Assembly (NCBI GenBank): GCA_944739405.2
Contig: OX123187.2
Span: forward strand, 45,488,394 to 45,552,393
Length of the DNA: 64,000 nucleotides
Direction: 5' to 3'
Origin: Euclidia mi
Lineage: Eukaryota; Arthropoda; Insecta; Lepidoptera; Erebidae
This document shows, in pieces, positions 38,581 through 51,478 of the stretch. The notes under the pieces were generated by a model. The model made no database searches, was not told the origin of the DNA, and saw only the letters and a program-made list of their open reading frames with translations. Each line of letters opens with the position of its first letter. Positions within the stretch are counted from its first letter, which is position 1. The translations under genes were made by a program, and so were the position numbers.

Positions 38581-41500
38581 AAGTTTTATATCTATAGCAG
38601 AATAGTTACTAATGACGAGATGAAATAAATGATATTTATATCATCTGTCAAGTTTTGACTTACGCTTGTCATAGAAAGCGTAATACGCCGGTATCTTGCT
38701 TAGGTATAAATATATTTTTGTCGTATGCTACATCTATCTTTTTATTATTTTCAAGGCACTTAACAGTGGCCATTTAATTTGATTACAAAGTACTGTATTA
38801 CTAATCTAATTATGACGTAGGTTTCATAATCGTATGAAAAAATTGCACATTAAAGTAGGTAATAGATTTTTTTTAAAGTTGGCTAATGTGACGTCAATGA
38901 AGTCAAGATGATAGGAACCTATGTTCCTATCAATAATCGTATCTGTTGTTGTAAAATCAACTTTACGGTCCAATTTTAATGTCCATTTTCCAGCTGCAAT
39001 GGAAATTCCTTGTCTACGTTGTACGTTAGCATATAGTAAGGCAGACTATTGTTTATTTACATTAACTTACGTTGGTGTGATTAGAATTGGAACAGGTGAG
39101 AAATGATCTACCAACTCCCATATGTATCAACTGCAATAGAGACCGCACAGCTGTTTAACCGATTTCTTTAAGTTTACGACAAAGGAGGTACAACAACCGC
39201 AGTAATATAATCGGTCGTTAAGTCGAAAGGAAAGACAAAAACGCTTCTAGACACGAAAATATCGGCCGCAGTAAAGTTTACCGTAGGGACGATATTGCAT
39301 GACGAAGGCAATAAATTAGTTGCGCTCCAAATATTATCCATTGCGCATATCATAACGAAGAAACACTCATTTATCAATACAAAGTAGTAAACTAGTAATA
39401 CAAAGATTTAATTACCTTATATCGAATGCGTTGTAATGAGGCACAATATATTTGGTAAACACTACAATAACACCATGAGTCACTGCCGCACCGCGACTAC
39501 CGGTTTCTTTTTACGCACTTTTCTCATTATCTACAAGGGAGCCGTCCACTGGTATTCTTTTGCATGTAGAATATCTTATTGCTTTTCTATAAGACAGAAA
39601 TAGTGTAGGGAGAAACGCGGGCCGGCTGCGGGCAGACACGAGCGCGCAAACCCCAGCTATTTTTAGCTGCTTTCGTGCATCGGTGCTGAAATTAGATTGT
39701 AAATAAAAAGTTTGGGTTAACAGGAGTCGAAGGCCTCATTATTCGTTCTGGTAGGTCAACAGTTACTTCAGCACCCAGGATACCGGCTTATAACTATTTC
39801 GCTAAACTTTACGCACTTGTGTTGTTTTAAAAGCAACGCGCTTCACAATCGTCAAAAGTTTCAAGATACATTCCGATTCATGGTCACTTTAACTGGGTTA
39901 TACGCAAATATTTATAGTGTTTTGCTGTTTTGCAGGGTTACGAATAATTCATTTACTTAGTCGAACTGCACATGAAAATATTAAACTATCACGGCTAGAC
40001 TACAACACGTACCTACCTAAAACGCCCACTGCTCTTACTTAGTTCGCCACTGAATTAATTACGCGTAAGATAAATCCTAAAGCTGATAGATCCGATTTTA
40101 GTAATTGCCAAAACAATCAAGCGCGAAAGCGGTACGCACAAAACTTTAACAACTTTTCACTCACTGTTCCGATTTAGATCACCGATGTCTCATGCAGTAT
40201 AGGTACTGAATTCATAATTCCTAGAATTTATATCAAATTGTGATGCGCGATTCATAGGTTTGGAGGTTATGTGATCGGTGTAAATAGAAGTGCGAGGAGC
40301 GAGGTGTACGAGCCGTATGACGAGCCGGGCTGTACTGAGTACTGACGCCGTCGAGGCGACTTTCACTGGGGGGCGACTACCCTTGCCCTGGCGGCTGTCG
40401 CACCCTCCACCCTCGCGAGTGACGTCACCGTAGCGCGTCACGACCTACGACGCCGTACGACGCCGTCGCCGCCCGATGCTCGATACCCCGCTCCCTCACA
40501 GCACGCCTCGTGAAATGTCGCTGCTGCTCCCGAAACGTTACGTAAAATGAAATATGAAAGTACCAGCGATCTGCGTCAGCACAGTACATCATTTTCATAC
40601 GGTTAAGGTCGCCGGGCTCAAATGAAAGGGCTTAGCGGCTGAATGCATACATCTACGTACGTTTGTATAGCTCGCTATGACGTACAACTTGATTAGCCAA
40701 ACAAAGATCTCGTGCTTCGGATTCATGATTTTAGCTTAAGTCGGTATATACTTATTTACAAATACTGCTAGGTACTTCTCAATATAGAACATAATATGCC
40801 AATTTTAAGTACCTATTAGAGATTGCCAAATAAATCCACATGGACACATGAATACGTTTTAGGTGAAGAAATGCCTTCTTGTTACTGTTAATATGCATAG
40901 CATGCAGTCGCAGTCTCTAGATAATTATGTTGTCTCTTTACAGTTGGCTGTCTAAGCCTAAGCCTCTAAGCAATTAGGGACCTAATTAAATACCTGCCTA
41001 AGTCAAATGATTCATTTGTCTGTATTTGCTCAATCTCAATGTTTGTAAAGCCTAGCATTCGCTGTCGCTCTTTGATTGCAGAGCTTCAAAATGAAAAAAG
41101 GCACAAAAATCATCAATGAGTACCTAATATTATTTTGAGAAACATCCCAAAGCATTTGATGCGTGCCCATTAACTGCCTACGTACCACCTTACAATCAGC
41201 GAGTAATTACTAGTTAATTAGTATTACCATAGCTATAAATATATCCCAAATGTCTTTTTCAGGGTCATAAAGTTGATTGTCAGGCCACACCGCCTCCTTT
41301 GATTCCACGCGTTTTTTTGTAAAATAAACAGAATCTAGGCGAAACAAATTGGTACAAATACAATTCATGCAGATAGTGTTCCTGCGATGCCTTGGATGTC
41401 TCTATGCGTGCCATATAACGAATATTCAATAGCTGTCACAGACTCAGGCACTCAGTAGACAAGAGAATTTATTTGTAAACATTGTCATAATGTTGCGACG

Positions 41501-42847
41501 ATCATGTTTTCGCCATTTCTACGGCGCCGTGTCGCAGTCCTCGTTCGGCAAAAGCCTATCGGAGTATGGGAACATTTGACCTTTTACTTTTCTGCGCATG
41601 CGTACAACTGTTGTCCTATCTCTTTCTCCTAACAGAGCAAATGTTTTCAATTCGATCTTCTTCAGGCATCTGCTATCCTAGTAGAAGAATCGCCCGTGGA
41701 AAACTGGTTCCGCCCTACATGCACGGCGCTGGGCGGGCCAGGGCGGAGCTGCTATTTTCCGCCTTCAATACTTCCGTAACGTGAACTAACGTGTTTGAAA
41801 CTGTTTCAGATGTTGTAGAAACTATTTACGTTTACGCGTTTTCAGTATTATTTGTAAGTTATGTAAAAAATTACGTTTTAATCCTAAATATTTTAAAATT
41901 ATATTATAGTAAACAAAGTGGAAATGATTGACTATATACTGATTTATTTAAATACACCAATATTTTTTCATGATTAGATTCATTATGCGTTGTCAATATT
42001 TACAAAGTCTATTTACGCTTGCAGAGCAAAATATAACAGGTATTTAATATTTTTGCATTATTTTATTTCAAGTATTTTTAAGAAATTTGAAAAATAATTA
42101 ATTACCACAAAATTAATAGGTAAATTTCATAATGGTGCAGCCCATTTCAATTAGGTTTTGGCGTATTGAAAATATACGTTTCCACATCGTTTCCAACAAA
42201 CCTAACATATTAAAATACCTTGTGAAATATTAACTAAAGTAGTTTATCTGGCATAGTAGTTGCCAATGTAAGTAGTTTCTTGGCACGGTACATATCCACT
42301 AAACGCGTATGTCTAAATTATCTCAACCGTGTATCAAACATTAAAAGCTCCATTAAAATATCGACATGCCCGTTTATTTAAAGAACGTGTTTAATTAAAA
42401 GTCAATCAATGTATTAAGTGACGGAAAAGGAAACCCTGTAATCTTTTAAACAAGGCTTTCTACCCTACCTGTTGTGTGTTATGAAACCTTAGTAACTATG
42501 CCACGTGCCGCCGTCAGACGCCGTCCTCCAAGGAGGCGGTCCTTTATACAACTACCCTGAAAACCTCTTTTACTTAGTCGAAACTTTTTGGATTAAAATA
42601 TTCCACACCCGAAAATAAAATATCTATTTTATAACCGTTTCTGGATATGTTTATGCTGTAAAGTTTAATGTTTATTTTGAGGCTTTATGTTGTTTAGGGC
42701 GCTAAGAAAATATTGTTTTAACTTTCAAGTTCGTTACTGAACAAAGTTGATTAAGTTGTGATAGTTACGTATACCGGCGTATACTTCAGCTTGGCGCGAT
42801 GTGAGCAAGTTTGTTAAATTGATAATATGAACAAAACTAACCATGTT
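38581..42847. other. Intergenic DNA, no supported gene
   Basis: Mostly AT-rich. A CpG-rich patch occurs at about 40,300-40,540, and a second GC-rich patch at 41,690-41,760. Short ORFs (for example 38,921-39,106; 39,174-39,377; 40,190-40,441; 41,566-41,784) lack recognisable protein features. Confidence 0.4.
40300..40540. promoter_or_regulatory. Candidate CpG-rich promoter with CRE palindrome
   Basis: Base composition changes sharply to GC with many CpG. A perfect CRE-type TGACGTCA lies at 40,420-40,427, followed by GCGCGTCACG and repeats of CGACGCCGT. No transcript start can be assigned. It could serve an unseen first exon of the PARG-like gene or an unannotated transcript. Confidence 0.3.
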
Positions 42848-42856
42848 TACATTATT

Positions 42857-43131
42857 TTTTTTTTTTTATTTATTTATAGTCTCACGCTTTTATCCCCGAT
42901 GGGGTAGGCAGAGGTGTAATATTACACCCACATTTCGCCATGAATTTTTTAGGTCCCACGTAATAAGGAGCGAGCCTATTGCCTTACCGGGCACATTACC
43001 AGACTCCGTGCTGCTACTGAGAATTTCCTAACGGAAAATCCCAATAACACTTTGCCCGACCCGTGAATCGAACCCAAGACCTCCCAATCCCACGCGCACA
43101 TTTATGCCGCGAGACCAACGAGGCAGTCAAG
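42857..43131 (-). mobile_element. tRNA-derived SINE with 9-bp target duplication
   Basis: TACATTATT at 42,848-42,856 and 43,132-43,140 flanks the element exactly. On the minus strand: CTCGTTGGTCTCGCGGCA (A-box region), GGGTTCGATTCACGGG (B box), the family body, then the tail CCTACCCCATCGGGG and GCGTGAGACTATAAATAA with poly-A. Full-length copy. Confidence 0.9.
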
Positions 43132-43140
43132 TACATTATT

Positions 43141-46100
43141 ATGTAAAAACAATGCGTGTTTATACTCAGTTTTAAGTTTTTACATTACAGGGGATTTTAT
43201 ATAAGATAAGAAATGAATACAAAGTAAACCAACAGAATTGAACAGAAAAGTGAAAAATATGTGTAAAGTTTGTAGGTATACCTAACATAAAATTATTCAT
43301 TTTAACAAAAAAATCTTTAGTACCCAAATCAGATCTCTCAATTGTACTTAGTTTAAGTGAGCACTTCCACCACATTTTCGTCGGTTATATAAAAAAAACA
43401 TAAGTCTTGATAACCCCATCGAGCCGTACCTACTTGAATTATATTATAATTTCTGTCTAGTTTTTCGGGTGGTGTTATGAATAGTTTTCAAGGAATTCCT
43501 ATTTACGTGCATATAGGAGATAGGTACAAATGCGACTATAGATAAACGAGGGCTAGAGAGATAGTATGTCGACGGTACCTACCTATTTAGTTCGCTGCAC
43601 AGCACTTACTCGAAGCTTTTTCACCAGACAGCCATTCAAGTACCTACTGGAAGAATTTTAGAAATTGTTGATATTCAGCTCCTGCATTAAATCCCTGATC
43701 CCTATACAATAGGCTAAAAAACGATAAAGCATTTTGCTTACTAACTTTTTGGTCCCTTCGTCCAATTTTCCGAAGCATGTGTTTTGTGTGAATGAACACA
43801 TTCCAAATAGGGTGATTATGCGCACATAAATATTCAGATCAGGTCCTTTCATAAATATGATAAACTGCCTCTCGGAAAAAGTAATTCGTTTTTGAAGACA
43901 ATACACACCTATCTACTTAACATATAACTGCACATAATATGTGCAGTAAGATTATTTAAGGTATCTATTGTGTAGTGGTCTAAGCGTGCGCCATGCCGCT
44001 TAGCACTGCACCGAGTTTTGTGGGTTCAATCCTCACACGAGACAACACTGTGTGATCCGAATTGTAGTAGTAGGTATCGAGTTCCTTTGTTGATGGAATG
44101 TTTGTAAAGTTACTACTACTACTATTACTATTACTGCTAGATTACTATGAGTACTTAGTGCGTGAGTTGTCTTTTTTAAAAGAAATAAAGGTATAATTTC
44201 CGTCTGCTTCTCTGCTGCAATGTGATATCTCACCACTCATTAACTAGAGCTCCAAGAACATTAGGTAGGTACCGTGGTGTTAATGGTGGTATTAAGTATT
44301 TATTTCTTTTGCACGATTTTGCAATGAACTTGAAGCCTTTGATTTTAAAACATCTTTATTACTAAAAATATTTGCAGTCGAAAGGAATGATAAATACGCT
44401 TGATAGCTCCAAAATAAATAATAAAGATAAATTTGAATTGCCACTGATTTGGATCAAATACAAATATTATTAACCCTCAACATCTACCTTAAATTAATGT
44501 TGATTGAGTTCTTTCTATAAAATCATAATTTATTCGAGAAACTTCCTGAATCAATCATCCATTCAATTAGGTTCACCGTTTCAATCAAAGTCTTTTGGAA
44601 TTAAATAAGAAAGATTAAATCCGTATTTGTTGAAAACTTGAAGATACATCTTGTGAAGTCCTGTTATCCTGGTAAATTCGACCTCTAGTGCGGACACAGT
44701 TCTCTTACAAGAGTCGTCATCCTTGGGGTAAAGGTCACGTGAAATGGCAAAGGTACCCTAGTTTTGGCACGTATTGCGACTTTGCAAGGTCCCGGCGACT
44801 CTGATAGTTATATAACTAATACAATTATTTTAGTTCTTTTTCACAAGTAACTTTGACAAAGACATGACATAGGATTTCTGTAGACAGACAGTGATATTAA
44901 TAAGATTTTTTCATTTTATTATTAAGAATTATGTATAAATAAAAGGGTTGAGATTAAACGGATACTTTACAACTTTGCTACGACTAATCTTATTTTCTTT
45001 AGCAATCCAATAAAAATACGTCGGTTCTAATTAATTAATTTACGTCAAACATCTTGAGACACTGAACAATTTTTTAGTAGAGACTGCGTTGAGACCTAAA
45101 TAAAGTTGAACTAAGATATCTCTAGTATACAATTTCACATATCAAAAGAGCCTTTTGCATCGTTTACCATGGTATTAAAATAAACATTGTTTCTGCTACC
45201 CCACTCATTTAATTTAATCAAAGTATTTATGTGACAGTATTGTGTACAAAAATACGAGCTCTGCAAACGCACACACGTATATCATATTTTATCTCTATTA
45301 TATCCATATAAATGCAGGCTATTATCGGCGTCACAGTCATTGTGTATGCGAATCCACCCCTCGGCAAGTCACCCTATTGCATGCGCCGGTACACGTCAGT
45401 GGCGGTTCGTGACCCTTTGTACTAGGGCATCATAACAGTGGCGTAGTAAATCTACCCCTACACTCGCCTTGAACGTACACGTAGTTTATTGATCAATGTT
45501 TGCTCACTACGGCGCGACGTCGTCTGCTGTCTATAAAAATTGGCGGTTACTGCATACCTACCCTCATTTTTACTGTAGTCTTGAACATATTATGATAATT
45601 GAATGTTTGCGCTGAGCTGGGTTTGTTGAGTTAGAGTAATCTCAGATAATTAGACAAAAAAATTTTTTAGTCAAATAATCTATCTGTAAAATCTCGGAAA
45701 GATGTAGCTACCTACTTAATTAACATTTCGGCTTATATTAAACGTTCATTTCACTACTATGCTGATAAACCAACCACTTAGTCAACTTTATCTATAATTA
45801 TTTCAATAGACAGTGCGCCCAAATGTTATCTTACTTTTATTGGCCGTTAAATTCGTATAAAATTTATCTTATTGACTTAATGATAGGATATTTAACCCCA
45901 CGCGTTAATATTGATATTGAATCGAATTATGAGTATCAAAACTAAATATTGTTATCGTTATCTATTATGTGGGTTACCCCTTGCGAATCTCCCCCTCGTG
46001 ATATCGTAGTGATACGTCACCACCTGCCACCCCTCACGACCCACCGGCCGATAGTTAGACGAAACTATTCATACCTATTCACAGTTCTGCTACCCTATTG

Positions 46101-46374
46101 TATCGCACTATCAAACGCGGGGCGCCCGCGTTAGTTGTCAACTTGTGGCGTTTTGTTACCCTCCTTTGATGTTATGGTACCCTGGTACCGTCGTAGTCTA
46201 AGCGTTACGTCACTACGCTACATGGCAAAGGGGTTGGATTTTAGGGGCGCTTTCGTAGAGCGTCGTACTATCTCGCTCAGCTACGTGTCGTAGCGGTACG
46301 CGAAGTTAGTGGAAAAGTTGGTCGCTACGGCTGTAGACGTCAACAAATAAATATAATTTACAAAATATGTATTC
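43141..46374. other. Intergenic DNA, no supported gene
   Basis: AT-rich. One SINE-like head at 43,970-44,040. CpG-containing patches at about 45,340-45,500 and 45,980-46,320 contain repeated ACGTCAC words. The 82-codon frame at 43,658-43,906 (minus) is not recognised. Confidence 0.4.
43970..44045 (+). mobile_element. SINE-like tRNA head
   Basis: GTGTAGTGGTCTAAGCG resembles an A box and GGGTTCAATCCTCAC a B box at tRNA-like spacing. The following CACGAGACAACACT also follows the heads at 55,253 and 60,615, so this is one family. Confidence 0.55.
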
Positions 46375-46942
46375 ACAATGGTCAACAAACGCATTACTTC
46401 GTCCAATCAAGTTTAATCACTGCGAGTCACGACATTTTATTGTATACTTTTTCTTTAATTTTATAAACAACGATAACGTTTATTGTTTGTACAGTCGTGA
46501 GTAGTTTTTGTTGTTTCTTTGCTTTTTAATATTAGTTGAACAACTCCATTAAAAAGCTAACTATGAAGTCATTGCCGACATGTTTAGACAGCCAATCTCC
46601 CGTAGTGCGAGGCAATTATAAACATTAAATTTCGTAGAGAGCGTAGCACGTAAAGGAACAAAAATATTAATTTGAGATGTTTTCAGTTATGCAAACAGTG
46701 GATATTCGGAGTGTAAATGACGACTGACTTTTCAGAGTAAAAATTAGGATACTTGGAATGATATTGATGACTATTCTTACTAAGCGATAGTACGCAAGAG
46801 AGATAATACCTATGGTGTATCTTAAACAAATGTTGAGAATAAAATACATTACATATCTACATACATTAGTGAAAGAGCGGTCGGAGTATCTTAAGCGTGA
46901 TATCATCATACACCTTTCGTAGACCACCGCTGGATATGCATA

Positions 46943-47335
46943 CAGGGTGTAAAAAGACCCTTAACGAAAACTGAAACCCCATATTGTACCAATCATTACG
47001 AACATTTTTACTTCAGCACCATACCTGGGAAATTACAGGTTCAGGAGATATTGAGGCTCAAAGTTACCATGGAATTTTTGTATAATTATCATATATTACA
47101 TCGATTTTGTACCTAATGGTACAAAATCGATGCATTTACCCCGCCAACCGGTTCTGCACCTACGGATTAGTAGGTATTTCGAAAATTGCACGCGCGCATT
47201 TTTTATAGCGGCTTGAAAAAAGTGAATACTTAAAAGAAAAAGTTGTTTCCCGGGTTTTATTTTTCCTTAGTATGACTTGGCATGATGTCCAAAATGAGTA
47301 GACTTTGGCTTGGTGATGGGTCTTGTGACAGCCTG
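46943..47335. mobile_element. TA-target MITE, copy 3, with preserved empty site
   Basis: Ends CAGGGTGTAAAAAGACCC and (other strand) CAGGCTGTCACAAGACCC; TA flanks at 46,941-46,942 and 47,336-47,337. Unit B at 51,001-51,018 reads straight through with one TA, proving a 2-bp TA duplication and 393-bp element length. Confidence 0.9.
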
Positions 47336-47375
47336 TATAGGCCTCTACATTTTTTGTCTAAATAAAATAATGACT

Positions 47376-47760
47376 TCCTCCTCCTAGCGTTATCCCAGTT
47401 ATAACCCGCGGTCCGCTTTCTAGTTTTACCGGATTTGACTGAATAAGCTTTGCCACGAAGCGACTGCCTGTCTGACCTCCGCAACCCAAAGGGAAAGCTA
47501 TATTCCACGGTTTAGACTAGTGTCAATTTATTTAGAAGGTACTGACGCCCTGTAACGACTGTCAAAGATCTTTATGACAACCGGGACCGACCGACGGCTT
47601 AACGTGCTCTCCGAGTCACGGGACAAGCGATAGGTAATTAACAATTTAATACGCGCGTAACTCCCAAAAGTCATTGGTGCGCGCCGTGGATTCGAACCCG
47701 ATACCTTCTGCATGGCAGTCTGTTGGTATCTCCACTAAGCTATCGCTGCCTTTTTGAGAC
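47376..47760 (-). mobile_element. tRNA-derived SINE, second family, unit A only
   Basis: Minus strand: TAGCTTAGTGG (perfect A-box consensus) and GGTTCGAATCC (B box). Flanked by an imperfect duplication of about 16 bp (AAATAAAATAATGACT and AAAATAACATAATGACT). Unit B has the single uninterrupted site at about 51,030. Confidence 0.85.
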
Positions 47761-47931
47761 AAAATAACATAATGACTATTATGAGTTAATAGGAGGGTTT
47801 GACCTGCTATACAACTAGTCTAGAGTTGGTATAGAGTTGGATGTTAAGTTTTCTTTCTCTTCCCAAAGATACTTGGCTTCGAGTATTTTTCTTAGTCACC
47901 TCTTACGACACTCAGGGAATGAAATGTTAAT

Positions 47932-48125
47932 CCATCAATCAATCAATCAGCCTATCGCAGTCCACTGCTGGACATAGGCCTCTCCCAACACGCGCCACAG
48001 TACACGGTCGTCAGCCTTCCGCACCCAGTCCGTCTCAGCCACCCTTTTCAGGTCGTCGGTCCACCTAGCCGGGGGCCGCCCTACCTTACGCTTACCTAGT
48101 CGTGGTCTCCACTCTAGGATACGCT
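47932..48125 (-). pseudogene. LINE 3' terminus with C-terminal coding piece
   Basis: Minus strand encodes WRPRLGKRKVGRPPARW, DDLKRVAETDWVRKA and LWRVLGEAYVQQWTAIG then stop, and ends in a (TGAT)n tail. This is the usual C-terminus of an endonuclease-RT LINE abundant in moths, strongly 5'-truncated. Absent from unit B. Confidence 0.85.
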
Positions 48126-48192
48126 TGCTCCATCACCACACGGAAAAACACCAAGCTAAAATTATATAGTCGCTATCCTAATTCTTCGCATA

Positions 48193-48515
48193 CTTAATCA
48201 TAATGTTTTATTTGCATAAAATGTAGGTTACATAAGTTGTTAAATTAATCTATGTATAATATGTATATATTTACAAAAAATAGTATATATGTATGTTTAT
48301 CCATTATCTAGTACCCATAACACAAGCTCTGCTTAGCTTGGGACTAGATGATGATGTGTGTGTGTGGTAGAATATTATATTATTATTATTATAATTTAAT
48401 AACATAGTGCCAGATAAATTTTGTCGCCTAGCGAAGTGCAATTCCAGGACATAATTACAAGTTAGCTTCTCGTAATGACAAATTGATAATAACAGATACA
48501 CACATTAACTACTAA
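48193..48515 (+). mobile_element. Unit-A-specific insertion containing SINE tail
   Basis: Unit B lacks this segment. It contains ATTATCTAGTACCCATAACA and GCTTAGCTTGGGACTAGATG, the 3' half of the SINE that lies inverted at 51,205-51,478. The rest is AT-rich. Confidence 0.6.
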
Positions 48516-49653
48516 TTTGTTGTACAAAATATTATTATAATATGATGTCCAACTTTAAGCGCGAAGCTTAGCATAATCTGGGTTTACTCCCTGTTTTATC
48601 TGAAATCCTACAAATATATTACTAGTTAATGCGTCTATTTCTACTTTTTGTATAGTCAACAAATCACAGTACTTAGTAGTTAATAGTTTTGTTTGGAAAG
48701 TTCGAGTAGGCTGCTTTACGTAGAGCCGTATAACGGCGGCTGAAAATGAACTCCTCGGCTCTCTAAGACCCTGGTGCTAATAACCTCTGAACGCTAGTTT
48801 CATGCCCCTTCCGCACAGACAATAAAATGGAGAATAAAAAAGATATTAATAGGTTTGCCATAGATAAGATACAAATAAATTTGGTAAAATATCATCGTGC
48901 ATTTGCATCTAATGAAATGAAATGAATTTCATTTCATTTCATTTAATGAAGGGCGTAGTACTCGATAGTGGTAGAGGTGTTTATTAGAAAAATACTGAAA
49001 AACGATGACTTACAGTTTTATTGTAGGCAAAGTGTGGTATGTCTCTAGTCATTCTTTAATTAATTAATAATTGCGCTTGCACTTGTCGGGTACAACAAAG
49101 TTTATAAGCCGAAATGAACAAAACTCCCTTACAAACCGTCTTCAAAACCTCCCCATCAAAGGTAAAATTAAAAGCAAAGAAATAACTAAACCAGGATGAA
49201 AAAAAACTATCCACTGAAAGGTTTGAAGTTAGTGCCAGGCCATGGTATACTCGCAACTTTTAAACAGATATTTCATTTATAACCAGTATTCATTTCATTG
49301 AACTATTTATATCCATAAGTAATATTATGTCTCTTGTTCACGATTGAATTGGTGGCAAAAAAACTAGTTCACAAATTACGGAGCAATCGAGAGGTACATA
49401 AAAATATAGTCATCCAACATTGAACTGCCTCCTATTTTTTTAAGAAGGAGATCTCGTACCTTTCCAACTGTCATCTAATCATATTTATATAATACGAATC
49501 TTTATACACTTATTACATTATACAGTATCTTAACAGTGCTGAAATCAGTAGATATGTAGGTATGTCATATTTTGTCAAAAGATCAATAGATGGGGATTAG
49601 ATATTAAGTCGATAACTAAAAGAGTTTTACTTAATATGTAAGAAATATTATTT

Positions 49654-49717
49654 GGGTGTAGAAATACACCTCTGCCTACCCCTTCGGGGATAAAAGGCGT
49701 GACGATATGTATGTATG
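49654..49717 (+). mobile_element. 64-bp 5'-truncated SINE tail with 8-bp target duplication
   Basis: TATTATTT at 49,646-49,653 and 49,718-49,725 brackets only the SINE 3' end (CACCTCTGCCTACCCC, CGGGGATAAAAGGCGTGA, GTATGTATG). Units B and C are uninterrupted here. This is a minimal retroposed tail. Confidence 0.9.
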
Positions 49718-51204
49718 TATTATTTCATAGTGATAACACAAACTTATTTTGTTTATTAGAATTCTCACTTAAATACAGACATATTGCAGTTAATAAAATG
49801 CTAATTAAATGTAGTAAATTAACCAATATAACGAAAAGCGTCGATTATCTTCGACAGCGCATTATATTACATAAATTATGAAAGTTGCCTATCTATCTGC
49901 CACTTGATTTAACCTGCGTTTTACTTGCGTATAAGCCAACAACAATATGTGTAGCTCTACTAAAATGTTGTTAATTATAGTAAGCAGTAACACGAACACG
50001 AAATACGATAAACAATATTACATATGTACCAACAGTTAGTGAAGAAATCTTTTTTAAAGTTTTTGTAGTAATATACCTTTGTATGTTTTACCCTAATGTT
50101 TGTATTACGTAGTGGGTTTTTATGTAAGTACTAAGGAGGTAGATAAAAAAGTATTTTTTTCGCCACATAATCTCAAGTTACATTATGCCATTGCACGAAA
50201 ACTATGTTCATTATATTTGTGATACACCAAAATACTTTCTATTTGTATCGATAGTTCCAGCAAACAACTACTCAAAATATGTAAACACTACTACGTAACA
50301 AAACGCTACGAGCAACCCGTGAGTATTTCGCAGTGCGTTGAAGCGTAGCGGCGATTCGTGTAGGCGTTCGTAGCGATCGCGGGGCATGTAGACTCTATGC
50401 TACGCAGCCTGAAAGGGCACCCCTTGTCGGTTATGTAGTCCACAATGGTCAACAAACGCATTACTTCGTCCAATCAAGTTTAATCACAGCGAGTCACGAC
50501 ATTTTATTGTATACTTTTTCTTTAATTTTATAAACAACGATAAAGTTTATTGTTTGTACAGTCGTGAGTAGCTTTTATTGTTTCTTTGCTTTTTAATATT
50601 AGTTGAACAACTCCATTTAAAAGCTAACTAAGTAGTCATTGCCGACATGTTTAGACAGCCAATCTCCCGTAGTGCGAGGCAATTATAAACATTATATTTT
50701 CGTAGAGAGCGTAGCACGTAAAGGAACAAAAATATTAATTTGAAATGTTTTCAGTTATGCAAACAGTGGGTATTCGGAGTGTAAATGCCGACTGACTTTT
50801 CAGAGTAAAAATTAGGATACTTGGAATGACATTGATGACTATTCTTATTAAGCGATAGTACGCAAGAGAGATCCACGATAATACCTATGGTGTATCTTAA
50901 ACTAATGTTGAGAATAAAATACATTACATACATATATTAGTGAAAGACTGGTCGGAGTATCTAAAGCGTAATATCATCATACACCTTTCGTAGACCACCG
51001 CTGGATATACATATAGGCCTCTACATTTTTTGTCAAAATAGCATAATGACTATTATGAGTTAATAGGAGGGTTTGACCTGCTATACAACTAGTCTAGAGT
51101 TGGTATAGAGTTGGATGTTAAGGTTTCTTTCTCTTTCCAAAGATACTTGGCTTCGAGTATTTTTCTTAGTCGCCTCTTACAACACCCACGGAATGAAATG
51201 CTTA

Positions 51205-51478
51205 TAAATAATAATAAATATTCTACCACATTCACACAACACCATCTAGTCCCAAACTAAGCAGAGCTTGTACTATGGGTACTAGACAATGGATAAACAT
51301 ACATATATACTTTACTTTTTTGTAAATACACACATATTATACACAGAAACACCCAGACCAAGACAAACATCCATGATCATGTATACAAATGTTTGACTAG
51401 AGCGGGAATCGTACCCGCGACCTTCGGCGTAGCAGTCGCTTACACTCCCGCGGCGCCAACCGGTCGTCAAATCCATCT
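51205..51478 (-). mobile_element. tRNA-derived SINE, third family
   Basis: Minus strand B box GGGTACGATTCCCGC with head GGTTGGCGCCGCGGGAG; the tail contains GTACCCATAGTACAAGC and TTTGGGACTAGATGG, then TTATTATTTATAA. In unit B but not in A at the same site. Confidence 0.75.

Larger units (their letters stand above)
46375..50440. repeat. Segmental duplication, unit A
   Basis: Starts CACAATGGTCAACAAACGC and ends GGTTATGTAGTC, where unit B starts with the same CACAATGG words: a head-to-tail tandem junction at 50,440/50,441. It aligns with B over its length except for private insertions (46,943; 47,376; 47,932; 48,193; 49,654). No gene recognised within. Confidence 0.85.

Noticed and set aside
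40190..40441. 83-codon minus ORF in the CpG-rich patch
   Set aside because: Composition follows the CpG-rich DNA; no motif, signal peptide or splice support.
41566..41784. 72-codon plus ORF with hydrophobic start
   Set aside because: Could pass for a signal peptide, but the rest is not protein-like and nothing recognisable follows.
43658..43906. 82-codon minus ORF
   Set aside because: Reasonable composition but no family, no conserved copy and no splice context; left unannotated.
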